A DNA stretch of 64,000 nt from Coptis chinensis. Its lineage: Eukaryota > Streptophyta > Magnoliopsida > Ranunculales > Ranunculaceae. The notes under the pieces were generated by a model. That model saw only the letters and a program-made list of their open reading frames with translations, searched no databases and was not told where the DNA came from. The DNA lies in assembly GCA_015680905.1 (NCBI GenBank), contig CM027382.1, positions 16,217,501-16,281,500 on the forward strand. The letters run 5' to 3'. Below are positions 23,446 to 35,980 of the stretch, piece by piece. Every line of letters starts with the position of its first letter. The stretch's first letter is position 1. The position numbers and the translations under genes were made by a program.

Positions 23446-24143
23446 TGTAGGATTTTATCGATATCTCATGCATGATTCCTATGATATATACAATTACGTT
23501 ATACCACATGCATAAAATAGCAAAATGAGAAAACAAAGATCGTACCTTGGTCACGACTTTCAATTTGAAGTTCCAAGCTTTGATCTACAGGAGAAGATGT
23601 TCTTGGCACACTCAAGATCTTCTTCTTCTTTACTTTGCTGGAGTCAAGTTCCAACCACAAACATGAAGCAACCTTTTTTCACGAACCAAGAACCAAGAAC
23701 TGACAATGGCTAGGGAGGATACCACCTATGGAATCTCCACAAATTACTGGCTTCTACTTTAGAAAATGTTGGAGGCTGCCATTAAAGGAGAGAGAGTTTT
23801 TCTTGTTGTTTGGATGATTAATATGTGAGAGGTGGGGGGTCTATTTATAGAGGTTCCCACCTCCTCAATATTGGATAGGATAAAGTCCTATACTCATCTA
23901 ATATCAGATAGGATAGAGTCATATACTCATCTAATATCTGATAGGATATAGTCCTATACTCATCTAATATCAGATAGGATAGAGTCATATACTCATCTAA
24001 TATCTGATAGGATAGAATCCTATACTCATCTAATATCTGATAGGATAGAGTCCTATACTCATCTAATATCAAATAGGATAGAGTCCTATACTCAGTGGTT
24101 TATCCTTATCTTGGTGGGCGTCTATCCAACCTTATTTCCAACA
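23446..24143 (-). mobile_element. Copia 5' LTR with 33-bp repeats
   Basis: Partner of the LTR at 16627-17323, differing by scattered substitutions. It carries the same 33-bp array at about 23876-24095, so the array was already in the LTR when the element inserted. Confidence 0.9.
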
Positions 24144-24164
24144 AGACATTTATTCCCCCTGCAT

Positions 24165-27135
24165 ATAATACAAATATGTTTTAGGGTTATTAGTTCAATG
24201 CATTTGCATCAAGTTTCTGATTTTCCATTAATTATTTTTTGGGGTTAGTTTAATGTAGTACGTTGCATCCAGTTTCCAAATTCTCATTAATTATTCTTTG
24301 AAGTTAGTTCAATGTAGTTGCATCAAGTTTTCAATTTCCCCTTAATTATTATTTGAGGTTAGTTCAGTGCAATTGCATCCACTTTATGATTTCCCATTAG
24401 TTATTCATTAAGGTTAATTCAGTACAACTGCATCCAGTTTTTTATGTTTCGTTAATTAGTATTTGAGATTAGTTCACTGCATTTGCATCCAGGTTCCAAT
24501 CTCCCCATTAATTACTCTTTGAGGTTAGTTCAATACATCTACATCCAGTTTTTGATTTCCCGTTAATTGTTTTTCTAGGTTAGTTCGATAGTTTACAATT
24601 TCTATACAATTTGCATACATATAAGAGTCTGTTTTTATAAACTCACTTTCATTTTGGGTTCATAATTACTCGTAATTACTCATGTGAGAAGGCTAAAAAA
24701 GCAGACATTTATGTTTTGAGGTCAGTGCGCTACAGTTACATCCGACTTCCGATTTCCAGTTAACTATTTTTTAAGGTTATTTCAATGCATTTGCATCCAA
24801 TTTCTGATTTTCCATTAGTTAATCTCTGATTTTAGTTTAATGAAGTTGCATCAAGTTTTTGGTTTTCCGTTAATTATTCTTTGAGGTTAGTTCAATGCAG
24901 TTGCATCCAATTTTCGATTTTATGTTAATTGTTCTTTGAGGTTAGTTCAGTGTATTTGCATCAAGTTTCCGATTTCCCGTTAATTATTTTTTGAGGTTAG
25001 TTCAATGCAGTTACATCAAATTTATAATTTCCCGTTAATTATTCATTTAGGTTAGTTCAGTGCAGTTTCATCCATTTTTCAATGTTTTGTTAATTAGTCT
25101 TTGAGATTAGTTCATTGCATTTGGATCCAGTTTTCGATTTTCCGTTAATAACTCTTTAAGGTTAGTTCAATACATCTGCATCTAGTTTCTGATTATTTGT
25201 GTTTTGAGGTTAGTTCGATGCAATTATATCCGGTTTCTGATTTCCCGTTAATTATTCTTTAAGATTATTTCAATGCATTTGCATTTAGTTTTCAATTTCC
25301 CACCAATTATTCTATGAGGTTAGTTCAATGCAGTTGCATTCGGTTTTTGATTTTCTGTTAATTATTTTTTAAGTTTAGTTCAATGTATTTGTATCCAGTT
25401 TCCAGTTTCCCATTAATTATTATATGAGGTTTGTTTGATTTATTTGTATACCATTTCTGATTTCCTGTTAAATATTTTTCAAGGATTTGCATCCAATTTC
25501 TAATTTCCCGTTAGGTAGTTATTATCTGACGTTAGTTTAATGCAATTGTACCCAGTTTCTGATTTCTAGTTAATTACTTTTTTAGTTTAGTTTATTGCAT
25601 TTGCATAAAGTTTCTGATTTCCCGTTAATTACTCTTTGAGCTCAGTTATGTATTTGAACCCAGTTTCGATTTTCTTTTAATTATCCAATGTGGTGTGTAA
25701 TACCAACTTCTAGTGATCCATCTGTAGCGTCCTTGCAATCATGACATAAAAAGTAAATTATGTTTGCTTTACTATGTGGGTTCATCGAAAATTACCCAGT
25801 TCCCGATTTCCCATTAATTATTCTTTAAATTATACATGACTCACTATGTAGAATCTTCAAAAATTATCTACGAACGGGTATTGTTATATTAATTATTCTA
25901 AAAAAAATATTTGCAAATATGCAGAACTATTATATATTAATATTACATTGATCACTCAACCAAATTTCTTATAATGTAAAAACCTCACTCTCCATTAAAA
26001 AAAAAACTTGCCTTTGATAAAACCCTTCAACTTCATTTTGTTATTTAATAATAGAAATTTGATTGAAGTTTTATGAGATTGCCTAATACGGTGAAGTTCA
26101 TATATATTGAAGCTACTTGAATAGCAAGGAGTTTCCAATCATACGGAAAGAGATAAGATAAACACCATTTTAAATGCAAAACTATAGTTATCGAAACATT
26201 CCCACAACATATAACCCAACTATGTTTTGAGGTTAGTTCAATGCATTTGCATCCAGTTTATGATTTTCCGTTATTTATATTTTGAGGTTAGTTCAATGCA
26301 GTTGCATCCAATTTCCAATTCCCGTTATTCTTTTTTGAGATTAGTTCAATGCAGTTGCATCCAGTTTCTGATTTCTCATTAATTATTCTTTTCTATCAGT
26401 TCAATACATTTGCTTCCAATTTCTAATTTCCTGTTAATTGTTCTTTGAGGTCAGTTCAATGCATTTGCATCCAGTTTATAATTTTCCGTTAATTATTCTG
26501 TGAGATTAGTTTAATGCATTTGTATCTAGTTTCCGATTTCTCATTTATTATTTGATAAAGTTGCATTTGCATCTAGTTTCCAATTTCCCGTTAATTATTG
26601 TTTGAGGTTAGTTCAATGAATTTTCATCCAGTTTTCAATTTTTCGTTAATTATTTCTTGAGGTTAGTTCAATGCATTTGCATCCAGTTTATTTTTTGAGA
26701 TTAGTTCAGTGCAGTTGCATCCGATTTCCGATTTCCCGTTAATTATTTTTTAAGATTAATTCCACGTATTTGCATCATGTTTCCAATTTATAATTAATTT
26801 TTCTTTGAGGTTAGTTCAATGCAGTTGCATCCAGTTTTCGATTTTCCGTTAATTTAATCTTTGAGGGTTAAGACATGTATTTGCAACCAGTTTTTGATTT
26901 TCCGACAATTATTTTTTTATATTAGTTTGATGTATTTCCATCCAAGTTTTGATTTTTCGTTAATTATTCTTTGAGGTTAGTTTAATGCAGTTGTATCCAT
27001 ATTCCAATTTTTCTATTAATTACATTTTTCAGATTAGTTTAATGCTTGCATTTGCATCCATTTTCCATTAAATATTATTTAAGGTTAGTTTGATGCATTT
27101 GCATCAAGTTTTCGGTTCCCAATTAATTGTTTTTT
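24165..27135. repeat. 55-bp minisatellite, two arrays
   Basis: Around 45 degenerate copies of a 55-bp unit with the form gaggttagttcaatgca, gttgcatccagtttc, tgatttcccgttaattattcttt. Array 1 covers about 24165-25680 and array 2 about 26220-27135. They are separated by 0.5 kb that is homologous to the sequence preceding array 1. It is non-coding and lies inside the Helitron. Confidence 0.93.
25875..26195. repeat. Internal Helitron duplication (partner of 16290-16626)
   Basis: This block matches 16290-16626 (gaacgggt(g/a)t(c)gttatatt at the start, cttgaatagcaagg in the middle, aaatgcaaaa near the end). Each copy leads straight into a minisatellite array, so a unit of about 320 bp plus array has been duplicated. 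The first copy is separated from its array only by the copia insertion. Confidence 0.85.
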
Positions 27136-27873
27136 TACGTTAGTTTCATTCAGTATTATATATATTTTTTAAATATTTGTCATTATTGCTTTGCTATTTT
27201 TTTTTTCATTTTCTATTATATATTTTGTGATGTTATTTTTTGTATAATTATTTTTAAATATGTTTTGAGGTCGTATTAAGGATATATTCGAAATAAATCG
27301 GTGTTTTATCATAAACACTAAAATTGTATGATTTGTAATAGAGAATTAGTTTCTACAAATCACCTATTTTTTAGCAATTTTTTTTATTTGATCAAATATA
27401 TAAGAATTGGAACACTAAAAGTGTTTGATTCGTAATAAGAAATTACCTTTTACAAATCACCTATTTTTTAGCAATTTTTTTTATTTGATAAAATATATAA
27501 GAATTGGAAATACACTCAAATTCTCAAAATATAAGAATTAGAAATACAGTCAAACTATCCATAGAGATTCCATGTACATGGGATTGTATGCTATTAGAAA
27601 AAACTATCTTTCATATTAGAGTGCCACATAGGAGAAAAAAAAAAACTAACTCTCATAATATAGTGCCACATAGAAGAGAGAAAATTCTCCATTAGAGATA
27701 TCTGCTTTAGTGTATAGATAGTAGATTAACAGGTTGGTACTGTACATGGTAGATTTGGATTTGGAAACCTAATTGAAATCGAAAGAAGCACCGCCCACTT
27801 GGTGTATTTTTTTTTCGCTACAACAACCGCCCACTTGGTGTTTAAGTTATAGGAAACCTAATTAGTCCCAATT

Positions 27874-27876
<3 letters not shown>

Positions 27877-27917
<41 letters not shown>

Positions 27918-28432
27918 TAAGCATAATATATTATAAAAATAAAGAATAACAAGGTTTGTATCTATTCACTAGAGCTCCCTCTAGTGCAACAGATTCAAAA
28001 CGAAAGTACACCGCATTTGGGTTCTCCAAATATGGGGGGATGCCCTCGGACATTAATACCTCATTCGTTTCTAAAGATGCACTTATTTTGGCCACAGCAT
28101 CTGCGGCAAAATTAGCCTCTCGCCAAGTGTGAGAGAAGAGAAGTTATGTAAACATCCTCTTGCATCCCCTCCATCTGTTTTGCATTTGCCATGGGATGTT
28201 ATATGACGTGAATGTTTTGATGGCAGCATTCAATCCATAAGTATCTACAGTTCCTCTCGATCGCCAACTCCATACTGCCCAGTATAGCCTGGCATTCTGC
28301 AAAGTAACTATCACTTATCCCAAGGCCTTTACTATATACCAGTTTGAAAGCTCCTTGCCTCCTTCTGCATCTCTGAATGTAATTCCCCGCCCTGCTCGAC
28401 TCGAGTTTCCCAAACTAGAGCCATCGGTATTT
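27877..28432 (-). pseudogene. LINE 3' end: RNase H-like domain plus poly(A)
   Basis: On the minus strand the sequence begins DGSSLGNSSRAGRGITFRD, goes through DSYFAECQAIL and, after a frameshift, HTWREANFAADAVAKIS, then a C-terminal tail ending near 27930. These are the conserved D-G-S, A-E and H-R-E-x-N-x-x-A-D segments of the plant RVT_3 RNase H domain at the end of L1-type LINE ORF2. A poly(A) tail on the element strand (poly-T at 27877-27914) follows. It is 5'-truncated, as usual for LINE copies. Confidence 0.75.
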
Positions 28433-28556
28433 TTTTTTGCATTAGTAAATATTTTAATTAATTTGATTTATTTATCGTTTTCATCATCACATATCCATTC
28501 AATCTTCGATCTTTGTCCAATTGTCACGCTTCCGCATTCGTTTACGTAATATAACA

Positions 28557-28900
28557 AAATAAGATCCAGGACTTAGCTAGCTAGCAGGTCAGCTGCCGCT
28601 GCCATGTTAGTTTCTTTGAATACATGATGTGTATTACAACAAGAAGAAGAATTTTCCTTCTAATAGATTCATAGATATTATATTGGAGTAGTACCAAGGA
28701 GGGGGAGAAGAATCATTTGTTATTTGCACTGCCAACATAGAATCTGAACATATCTCCACCCTGACCACAACTAACCAATCTTTAAGCAACCATCCAATCC
28801 TACTTCAATAGCTCTCAGTTCTTGAAGGATGACAGACTTGTTATTACTACTACTACTTGCATAGGCTAGGAGGACGTACAGCTCCTTCATGGTCCCTAGC
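28557..28900 (-). pseudogene. Second RNase H-like (RVT_3) relic
   Basis: Across two frames the minus strand gives ILQELRAIEVGLDGCLKIG, then EICSDSMLAVQITNDSSPP, YYSNIISMNLLEG and, later, KETNMAAAADLLA. These match the middle and end of the plant RVT_3 RNase H domain, including the S-D-S catalytic aspartate. It is distinct in sequence from the adjacent LINE copy and may come from a host RNase H-like gene or another LINE. Confidence 0.55.
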
Positions 28901-29485
28901 TAATAGGAGTAAATCTAAAACCATCGCATGGTCACATGCTAAAAATGGGATGTAAAATGAGTCTTAAAAGCAATTGGGTTAACTAATATTGCCCCCCTAC
29001 TAGATGACTCAAAGCAATTTTCAAATACTCGACAAGCAGAATCCCGCGGATAGCTTCAAAATTTAACTTATAGGGTTATGGAGCTCTCCCACTAAGAAAC
29101 TTGGTTGTCTACCCAGGAGATGAGTATGATCTTGATCCTACTTCTAATTGTTGGAGGTCCATTGCATTTCATTATCATGATCCCATCACTAATTAGTTCT
29201 AAGAAATGTGGATAATTTCATTTCCAGATTGTGCTTTAAAATCGTGAATGTAGAGGAAATTAATATACTAGTGTCCTGCAATCAATCTCTAAAACCAGTA
29301 GCTCCTCAGTCCATCAACAAAAATTAACACTATATAGAGGAACGGTCCAAATCATCCTAATAGGCGTACAGTGACATATATTCTCCGGGCATAACCAACA
29401 CCCAACCAACGCAGATGGTTACTTAGGCCACACACATCAAAGGAGATCTCAGTCTCATTGGCCTGGGCACGTACCCTCATTAATT
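28901..29485. other. Spacer, nothing firm recognised
   Basis: Only short open frames. A plus-strand peptide around 29095-29170 faintly resembles an F-box-associated repeat but is too short to call. Confidence 0.4.
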
Positions 29486-29492
29486 ATACTAT

Positions 29493-29518
29493 TAAATGGG
29501 CACGTGCGTTGCACGTGC
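29493..29518 (-). other. Helitron 3'-end-like hairpin
   Basis: On the minus strand a perfect hairpin GCACGTGC...GCACGTGC (29500-29518) is followed about 8 bp on by ATAGT, where CTAGT is expected. It could mark the 3' end of a second Helitron extending to higher coordinates, which would then contain the RPA1-like pseudogene and the inserted Athila element 2. The altered CTRR makes this tentative. Confidence 0.35.
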
Positions 29519-29529
29519 TAGGAAAGAAA

Positions 29530-30015
29530 AATTGGGGAAAAGAATGAACGCATGTAAATTAGAATAGTAAATTAAAAAGTTCAATAAGGAAAAAATACTT
29601 CAATACGCTAGTTGTATTCTTTGTTCGATTCTAATTATGATGCTCTACCATCAGCTCTTTTTTTTTTGGTTTAAATAAGTAGGTAGCTTGGACAGAGAAA
29701 GAATTTGTAGCTAGCTTAAAAAATATCTTTTTATTTATTATTTTTATTTTTATTTAAAAATGATCAAATTTGGAAACAATTAGAAAAAATACATTGGACA
29801 CTGTTAATATTTGGAGTGAATATGTGGAGTGAATTGAATGTGTAAATAATAGTTTACCGGAAGATGGTTATGTAGTAAGATTACAATTTAAAAGCTTTCA
29901 ATATAATGTGGATCTTATTTCATGTGTATGGAGATTGAATGATTCAAATGTTGGAGTGTTGATTTTTTCGAACCATCTGTATGGAGGCGACAAAAGGAAG
30001 AAATTATAGATGCTA
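29530..30015. other. AT-rich spacer before Athila element 2
   Basis: Low-complexity T-rich and A-rich tracts. No gene is recognised. Confidence 0.5.
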
Positions 30016-30020
30016 ACTAG

Positions 30021-31519
30021 TGAAAAAGCACGCAACACGTAATTATTTATATGTCGTTGTTTGTGTTACGTATCTTTTGCAAATCTTACTTAGCCTAATA
30101 TATATTGATTAGTATAGTGGCTAGCAAGGTATCAATCCTACTCTAAGTAATTAGTTGATAGTAATAGAAATTCCTAATCTAAATTACTCTAATGGATGCA
30201 AGTAAAAGATGTGGCTAAGTAATAATTAATATATAGTTGATTTGATTTGAGATTTAAGCTATGCATAAAATAAACTAAATTAAATATATGAATATGAATC
30301 AAGAGAGAGAATATCTTGGGAGAGATGAATCCACCAAAATCATAGAATTAGTCTAACAGATCTACCTATCATGCTTAATATAAATCACCAATAGAAACTC
30401 ACCATACCTACAAACCTTATGCTCATAACCATGATGATAATATGTGGCTTTCAACGTGCTTTCTATCTTTCCATCAAATACTTCTTCAATCTCCAATGAT
30501 ATCTTCTATCTAACCAAATTGTGCTTTAAGTGGCGTTCAATATACAACTCTAGGTGCCATGGAAAATCCACATGTGGCATTAACCATACAACTAATTGAG
30601 GTGCCATAAAGAATCCAATCATCACACTAGAACACTAAAAACTAGAAGAAAAGAATCTAGGGTTTGTGGTATTTGGCTCTACATAATCTTGAATTACCCT
30701 AAGACCTCCTAACCTCCACAGGAGCGTTAGATCAATGGACGAATAAGAAGAAACTCAATGAGGGATTTAAACTAAAACATACAAAAAAGGCTTCATCTCC
30801 CCTCCCAAGAGAAGGGAGATTAGCCCCTCATACTATGCTATGAACACAATATGAAAATGAATAATCTTTATAGCTATTAATGGTGAAAAGGTCTGAACTT
30901 TCTTCTCTCTTAATTCTAGATCTAAGATGCAAAAACTAAATTTCCTAGATGATTGTAAACCCAGGTTTTGTGCCTTATATATTGGCTTACATGCTTGTCT
31001 GGATAGAGATCCGAATCCTATGTTTATTTGGTGTCAAACTCTCTGTAATCTTTCTAGAAGCAATCCTGGAAAAGTTAAATTCGGTTGGACCAAAGTTGGA
31101 CGTGGCCTACTTTGCCCTGCAGGCTATTTCCCAAGCTGCAGCTTCTGACAGCTTTCAGTTTCCTAATTCTTGTGAAACTCTGACTTCTTTTCCATGTTGA
31201 TCTCATCTTCCTATGAAGTCGAAATTAAGGCTTTGAGATCAGATTGAAGACTCTTCTAACTCAATTATTATCCTCTTTTAGAGTCCCATTAGGCTTGGCA
31301 CTTATGGAGACAAATATGACATATTTGCCCTAGGCCTTTAGCTGTAATTTCCAGTGACTCCTTTTTTACTTGTTTGACTTCTTTTCCCTCCATATTTCAT
31401 ATTTAGGTTCTTTGACCTGCAAAAACTCAAATTGCATCATATTAGAATATCTAAATATAAAATGGAGACTAACATGCACATAATTGGGATTATAAATCAT
31501 TACTTTTGAGCACTTATCA
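30021..31519 (-). mobile_element. 3' LTR of element 2
   Basis: 1,499 bp, paired with 39238-40760. Its open frames (for example around 30927-31200) recur in the partner LTR and are not genes. Confidence 0.95.
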
Positions 31520-32403
31520 CAACCCCCAACTAGCATTTTGCTAGTCTCTTAGCAAATATGTGGTATACTAGAGAAGTGTTCAAAGCTAACAATACTAATT
31601 AAATAATAAACTAACTCACTTTCGCAGGCATCGCGGTTGCATTTACCATATGCAACAAGGCCTTAAACCTTTAAGTTACCCTTAAAGGACGAAGTTATAA
31701 CCTCGTGAGGGTTTTCAATTGATATACCCACAAAATCAATTTTACATATGAACTATGGTGAAATCTAGAGAAAACAACTTTTTCAGTTAAAATGTCTAAA
31801 TCAAAAGTTATTACTTATCATACCCATGATCATAAAACATTAGGCTAAGGTTCTATTCATAAAAGATAGAAAAGACCTGACTAATCATCCTAACTAGAGC
31901 TTATTCATTTTTAACCATTTTGATTCCTTTCTCTTTCCAAGTAACTAAATTTCTACCTTACCTTTGGATTAGTATTTTGACTTCAAATCTCACCATTTCA
32001 TACACTCACAAGAAAATCTCTCTCTCAGATAAGTTTTATATTTTGCCTCCATATGCAGGGAAATGAGTAAAAGTAGAGCATCCCACATATTTAGTCCGAA
32101 AGACGGAAATTTGCAAATATATAAATAAAGTCTCATGGAAAGAATGTCAATCACATTTGAAGTGTCGGTCCTTTACTTTAGCATCCTCTCACCTATTCTA
32201 CACTTCATATCATACTTTTTAGTGATAAGTCCGGGTATTAAAACGGGGGCTTAGGACAAAGTTAACAAGAAAAGGGTAAAAGGATTCAAAAATTTCTGAG
32301 AATATACTAAAGACTTTGTGCTTTTGACCTTCTTGGAAATTTTCTTCACTTGTAGACTGCAACACTTGACCTCTATCACTACTTTTGCTCAATTATTTAT
32401 ATT

Positions 32404-32454
<51 letters not shown>

Positions 32455-34300
32455 CTTTGAGCAAAAGGAATGATTTTCTTCATTTGACTTTAGTAAAATT
32501 TCCTTCAAAAATCTTCTTTGTTCTAGCTTTCTCTTTAGTCTTTAGAAATCCTCAGAAATATGGATAAGGCTAATAATATGAGATATACTCCTTATCTGGA
32601 GTTGGGTTTAAGATGATTGGTTTAAGAATAAAAGGTTTAATATATAAGGCTCAAAAGTGGTTAATATGATAATCCTACTAGGTGGGATAAAGGCTGATTG
32701 GTTTACTACTTGACTTATCAGTATGATATTCCGCTTTGAATAGACTACAAGACCTAATGGCTATCTCCCCAGTTGATGCCACCTCGTGATTGACCAAATC
32801 AAGAATAAATGAGACTACACAACGAATTTAAGCACTGAAAAATGGTTGAGTCAACTTGGACTCAGATTTACATAAAGACTCTCCAAGAAATTAAAATTGA
32901 AAGGCTCAAGTCTCACAGTCAAGTCTCAGTACTAATCCTCTAGTTTGGTAGAAGTTTAAGTTGCTTTTTTCATTTGAAATTCCTCTAGTGGTGTATTATA
33001 TGAACTTACTCTAGACTAAGACTTTTATCGTGAGATCTATTTCTAGTAATAGAAACTTAGTCTAAAAGTCTTACTAATCCCGGTCATGACTTATAATTTC
33101 CTATTTCATTAGCCGGTTTAAACGATAAAAATATACTTTTCACCTAGAATCACCATAATTCACATATAAACTTTCCAAATATTGTAATTAAAATATTGCA
33201 AAATTTTAATTCTCACCCCTAACTAAATTAGGCATTGTCCTCAATGACTAAATAAAATAACCGAAAGCTTACCATAATTGAAATAATCAGAGAAAAGGAG
33301 GGATATTACCTTAAATGCGTGCAAAATTACATCAGCTAAAATCTGTATAATTTATATCCTTAACAAAACAAATAAGAGTGATGATTTATAAGGATCAATA
33401 ATTACTACAACGACTAAATATTTGTCATGTGCTCAATCCGTAGAGTGATACATCTCTAAAAAGACAGAGAAAATGTGCTAAAGTGGAATGTAAGAGTCAC
33501 ATGTACAAATGACACGACTAAAAAATAAAAATTAAAAATTAAACAATGAATAATAATAATAATAATGATTTAAATCAATAGTTTCATTTTTTTTGCATGG
33601 AATACAAGATTTGTCTCTGCCTACAAATAAAAGTGATAAAACCATAATAGACAATCAAATACATGAGTGATCAAAAATAGTTTTTAAGAAAATGCTTGAA
33701 CCGTGAGTCGTCCAAATTTTTCTACCAGAAAATCAGTTATGATAATAAACTCGGTTTCATTATCCCATTACAACTCCATTTTCCCAGGCCACTCGCCTTC
33801 TCATAATCGATTCGACAATCATAAAAACATCAAACAATATATTTTCAGGACATTTGTCACCCTTAGAATACAAGAGACAGTCCCAACCCCGATTTTCGCA
33901 TTCTTGTTTAAAAAAAATCCGTTTATGGCATTGTTATCAAACAACTCTCCATAATAGAGTTCGGCATGAATTTTTCGTTCAGTCGTCATGTTCAACCGTT
34001 TGCGAACTTATCCTCGAGCTGTCGTAATGGAGATGGCCATACAGAAGGTAAACTAACACAACAACACTACTAGAACAATACTGCAAACAGTTGCTCATTA
34101 AACCAAAAAAAAAAAAAATCGTCCTGTAAAAAAAACTTGTTTCTCTGAAAAAAAAAAAAAAAAAGTCTAACTACAGACGCCCTTCCTTCTTCACAATTCA
34201 ACACCCATTAATACCTTCACGTTTTTTCCCATTCTCCTCAATCAACAGCCAACAAAAAAAAAGAAAACAAACTGAAAAATTAATTCAAATCGCGAATTTC
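31520..34300 (-). other. 3' non-coding region of element 2
   Basis: The first 13 bp form the polypurine tract (CAACCCCCAACTA on the plus strand, a purine run on the element strand). The other 2.8 kb should hold integrase in an autonomous Athila, but only short frames are seen. It includes a 49-bp poly-T tract (about 32406-32454) and short simple A runs. Confidence 0.75.
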
Positions 34301-34309
34301 AGCCACCCA

Positions 34310-35980
34310 TCATCGAAACTGAGCGGTGATACAAGTGTTGAACACGGCGGTCGAATCTTGAGCCACCCATAATTCAAATCCCATTATGCTTGACCGGCGG
34401 TCGATCTTGCCGGTGAGCAAGTGTTGAACACGACGATAACTGCGTCTGATTGGCTGGAAGTTGCGGGTTGTGAGTGCATGTTTAAGTTGTTCAAATGCGG
34501 TAAGGCAATCTTCCCCAAATTCAAAATCATTATCCTTGACTAAGAGATTTGTTAAAGGCCGTGCAATTTTGCTAAAATCCTTAATGAACCTACGGTAGAA
34601 ACCGGCGTGTCCTAAGAAGGCTCGAATATCTTTTACACATTTTGGGACAGGGAGTTTAGCTATTAACTCAACTTTTGCTTTATCCACTTCAATACCCGCA
34701 TCAGACACGGAATGACCTAAAACAATCCCTTGTTTTACCATAAAATGACATTTCTCCCAGTTAAGTACTAGGTTGGTGTCACGACATCTTTTTAAGACTA
34801 AAGATAAATGGTGTAGACAATCGTCAAATGTAGATCCAAAAACAGAGAAGTCATCCATAAAGATTTCTATGAATTTTTCTACCATGTCGCTAAAAATACT
34901 CATCATACAATCACCGAAGGTAGCGGGTGCGCGTTATAAGCCAAAAGGCATACGCCTATAAGCAAATGTTCCAAAGGGACATGTAAATGTAGTCTTCTCT
35001 TGATCGTCAGGATGAATAGGGATTTGGTTATATCCCGAGTATCCATCTAAGAAATAGTAAAATGCTTGGCCGGCTAATCTTTCTAGCATTTGGTCTATGA
35101 AAGGTAAAGGAAAGTGATCCTTTCTAGTAACACTATTTAGCTTTCTATAGTCAATGCATACTCTCCATCCGGTTTGCACTCTAGTAGGCACTAACTCATT
35201 GTGATCTTTGGCTACAACCGTTATACCTGATTTCTTCAGTACTACTTGTACTGGACTAACCCACTTACTATCTAATATTGGGTATATAATGTCAGCATCT
35301 AGAAGTTTGATTATTTCTGCAAGTACCACTTCTTTCATGTTAGGATTTAGACGTCGTTGTGGTTGGCGAGAAGTTTTGGCATTTTCTTCTAGGTGAATTC
35401 TATGTTGGACAACTGAAGGACTTATCCCTTTTATGTCACCTATGGACCATCCTATAGCTTCTTTGTTTTCTCTTAGAGTTTCTAATAGTTTAGTTTCTTG
35501 TTTACTAGTTAAGTCTGAAGCTATCACAACGGGTAATTCCTTTGCCTCATCTAGGAACACATATTTTAAGTTTGCAGGTAAAGGTTTTAACTCACGCCTA
35601 GGTGGTTCAATTATATCCTGTGTCTTTTCTTTAAATTTATTAGATGCACCTGGAATGTTCTCATCTAGCAACGCATTAACCTGACATCTAACACTATCCT
35701 TTTCATAATCAGTAACTAATTGTGATAGGCACATTAACAGTGGATCTTCTGGATAGGTTTGTTCAAATGTTTCGGATGCTAATTCCTCAATCATACACAT
35801 ATCATCTACCCCTTCGGTATCATCAGGATGTTTCATAAGCTTAAAAACGTTTACTTCCACTTTTAGATTCCCAAATGTTATTGTCATGCTCCCATTCCTA
35901 CAATTTATTAAAGCTTCTGCTGTAGAATGGTCTACCCAAGATGATAGGAATTTGGTTTCCATTTGTAGGTAAAGTGTCAA
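34310..35980 (-). pseudogene. Athila protease tail and reverse transcriptase (element 2)
   Basis: 35980-34934 is an open frame with the end of protease, the connector, and RT fingers and palm (GWRVCIDYRKLN, FPLPFIDQMLERLAG, FAYRRMPFGL). RT continues at 34906-34310 after a short frame break with the catalytic box FMDDFSVFG intact, then GFYRRFIKDFSKIARPL. After EQLKHALTTRNFQP the sequence leaves pol for an unrelated tail with a short internal repeat (ggcggtcgaatcttgagcc type). RNase H catalytic residues and integrase are therefore missing. RT would polymerise cDNA; this copy could not complete or integrate it alone. Confidence 0.88.

Larger units (their letters stand above)
16627..24143 (-). 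mobile_element. Ty1/copia retrotransposon, complete ends, degenerate
   Basis: LTRs at 16627-17323 and 23446-24143 (697 and 698 bp, TG...CA) are flanked by the 5-bp duplication AGACA (16622-16626 and 24144-24148). On the minus strand a primer-binding site TGGCATCGAGCAG follows the 5' LTR, a mutated form of the initiator-Met site TGGTATCAGAGC. A purine tract GGAAGTGGGAGA precedes the 3' LTR. The internal order gag, protease, integrase, RT, RNase H is the copia order. All coding parts are broken by stops or frameshifts. It inserted into the Helitron, whose sequence resumes exactly across the target duplication. Confidence 0.92.
15484..27725 (-). mobile_element. Non-autonomous Helitron, split by a copia insertion
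   Basis: On the minus strand the 3' end has a GC-rich hairpin (CCCGGGC/GCCCGGG, 15496-15513) followed 8 bp on by CTAG at 15484-15487, then T. The 5' end reads TCTACTATCTATACACTAAAG starting at 27725 and is preceded by A. The 5'-TC, a hairpin plus CTRR at the 3' end, and insertion between A and T are the diagnostic Helitron features. The interior has no Rep/helicase gene. It carries a 221-bp tandem repeat, a 55-bp minisatellite and an internal duplication. The copia element 16627-24143 was inserted later. Without it the Helitron is about 4.7 kb. The 5' end is less certain than the 3' end. Confidence 0.6.

Noticed and set aside
24165..27135. CRISPR-like regular repeat array
   Set aside because: Units are contiguous and diverged with no unique spacers, and the host is a plant.
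29090..29175. Possible F-box-associated peptide on the plus strand
   Set aside because: Too short, no neighbouring motif, and the resemblance is weak.
30927..31200. Plus-strand frames of 73 and 83 codons
   Set aside because: They lie in an Athila LTR, recur with changes in the partner LTR near 40211-40441, and are antisense to the element.
32385..32567. 60-codon frame with a poly-Phe run
   Set aside because: It depends on a 49-bp poly-T tract.
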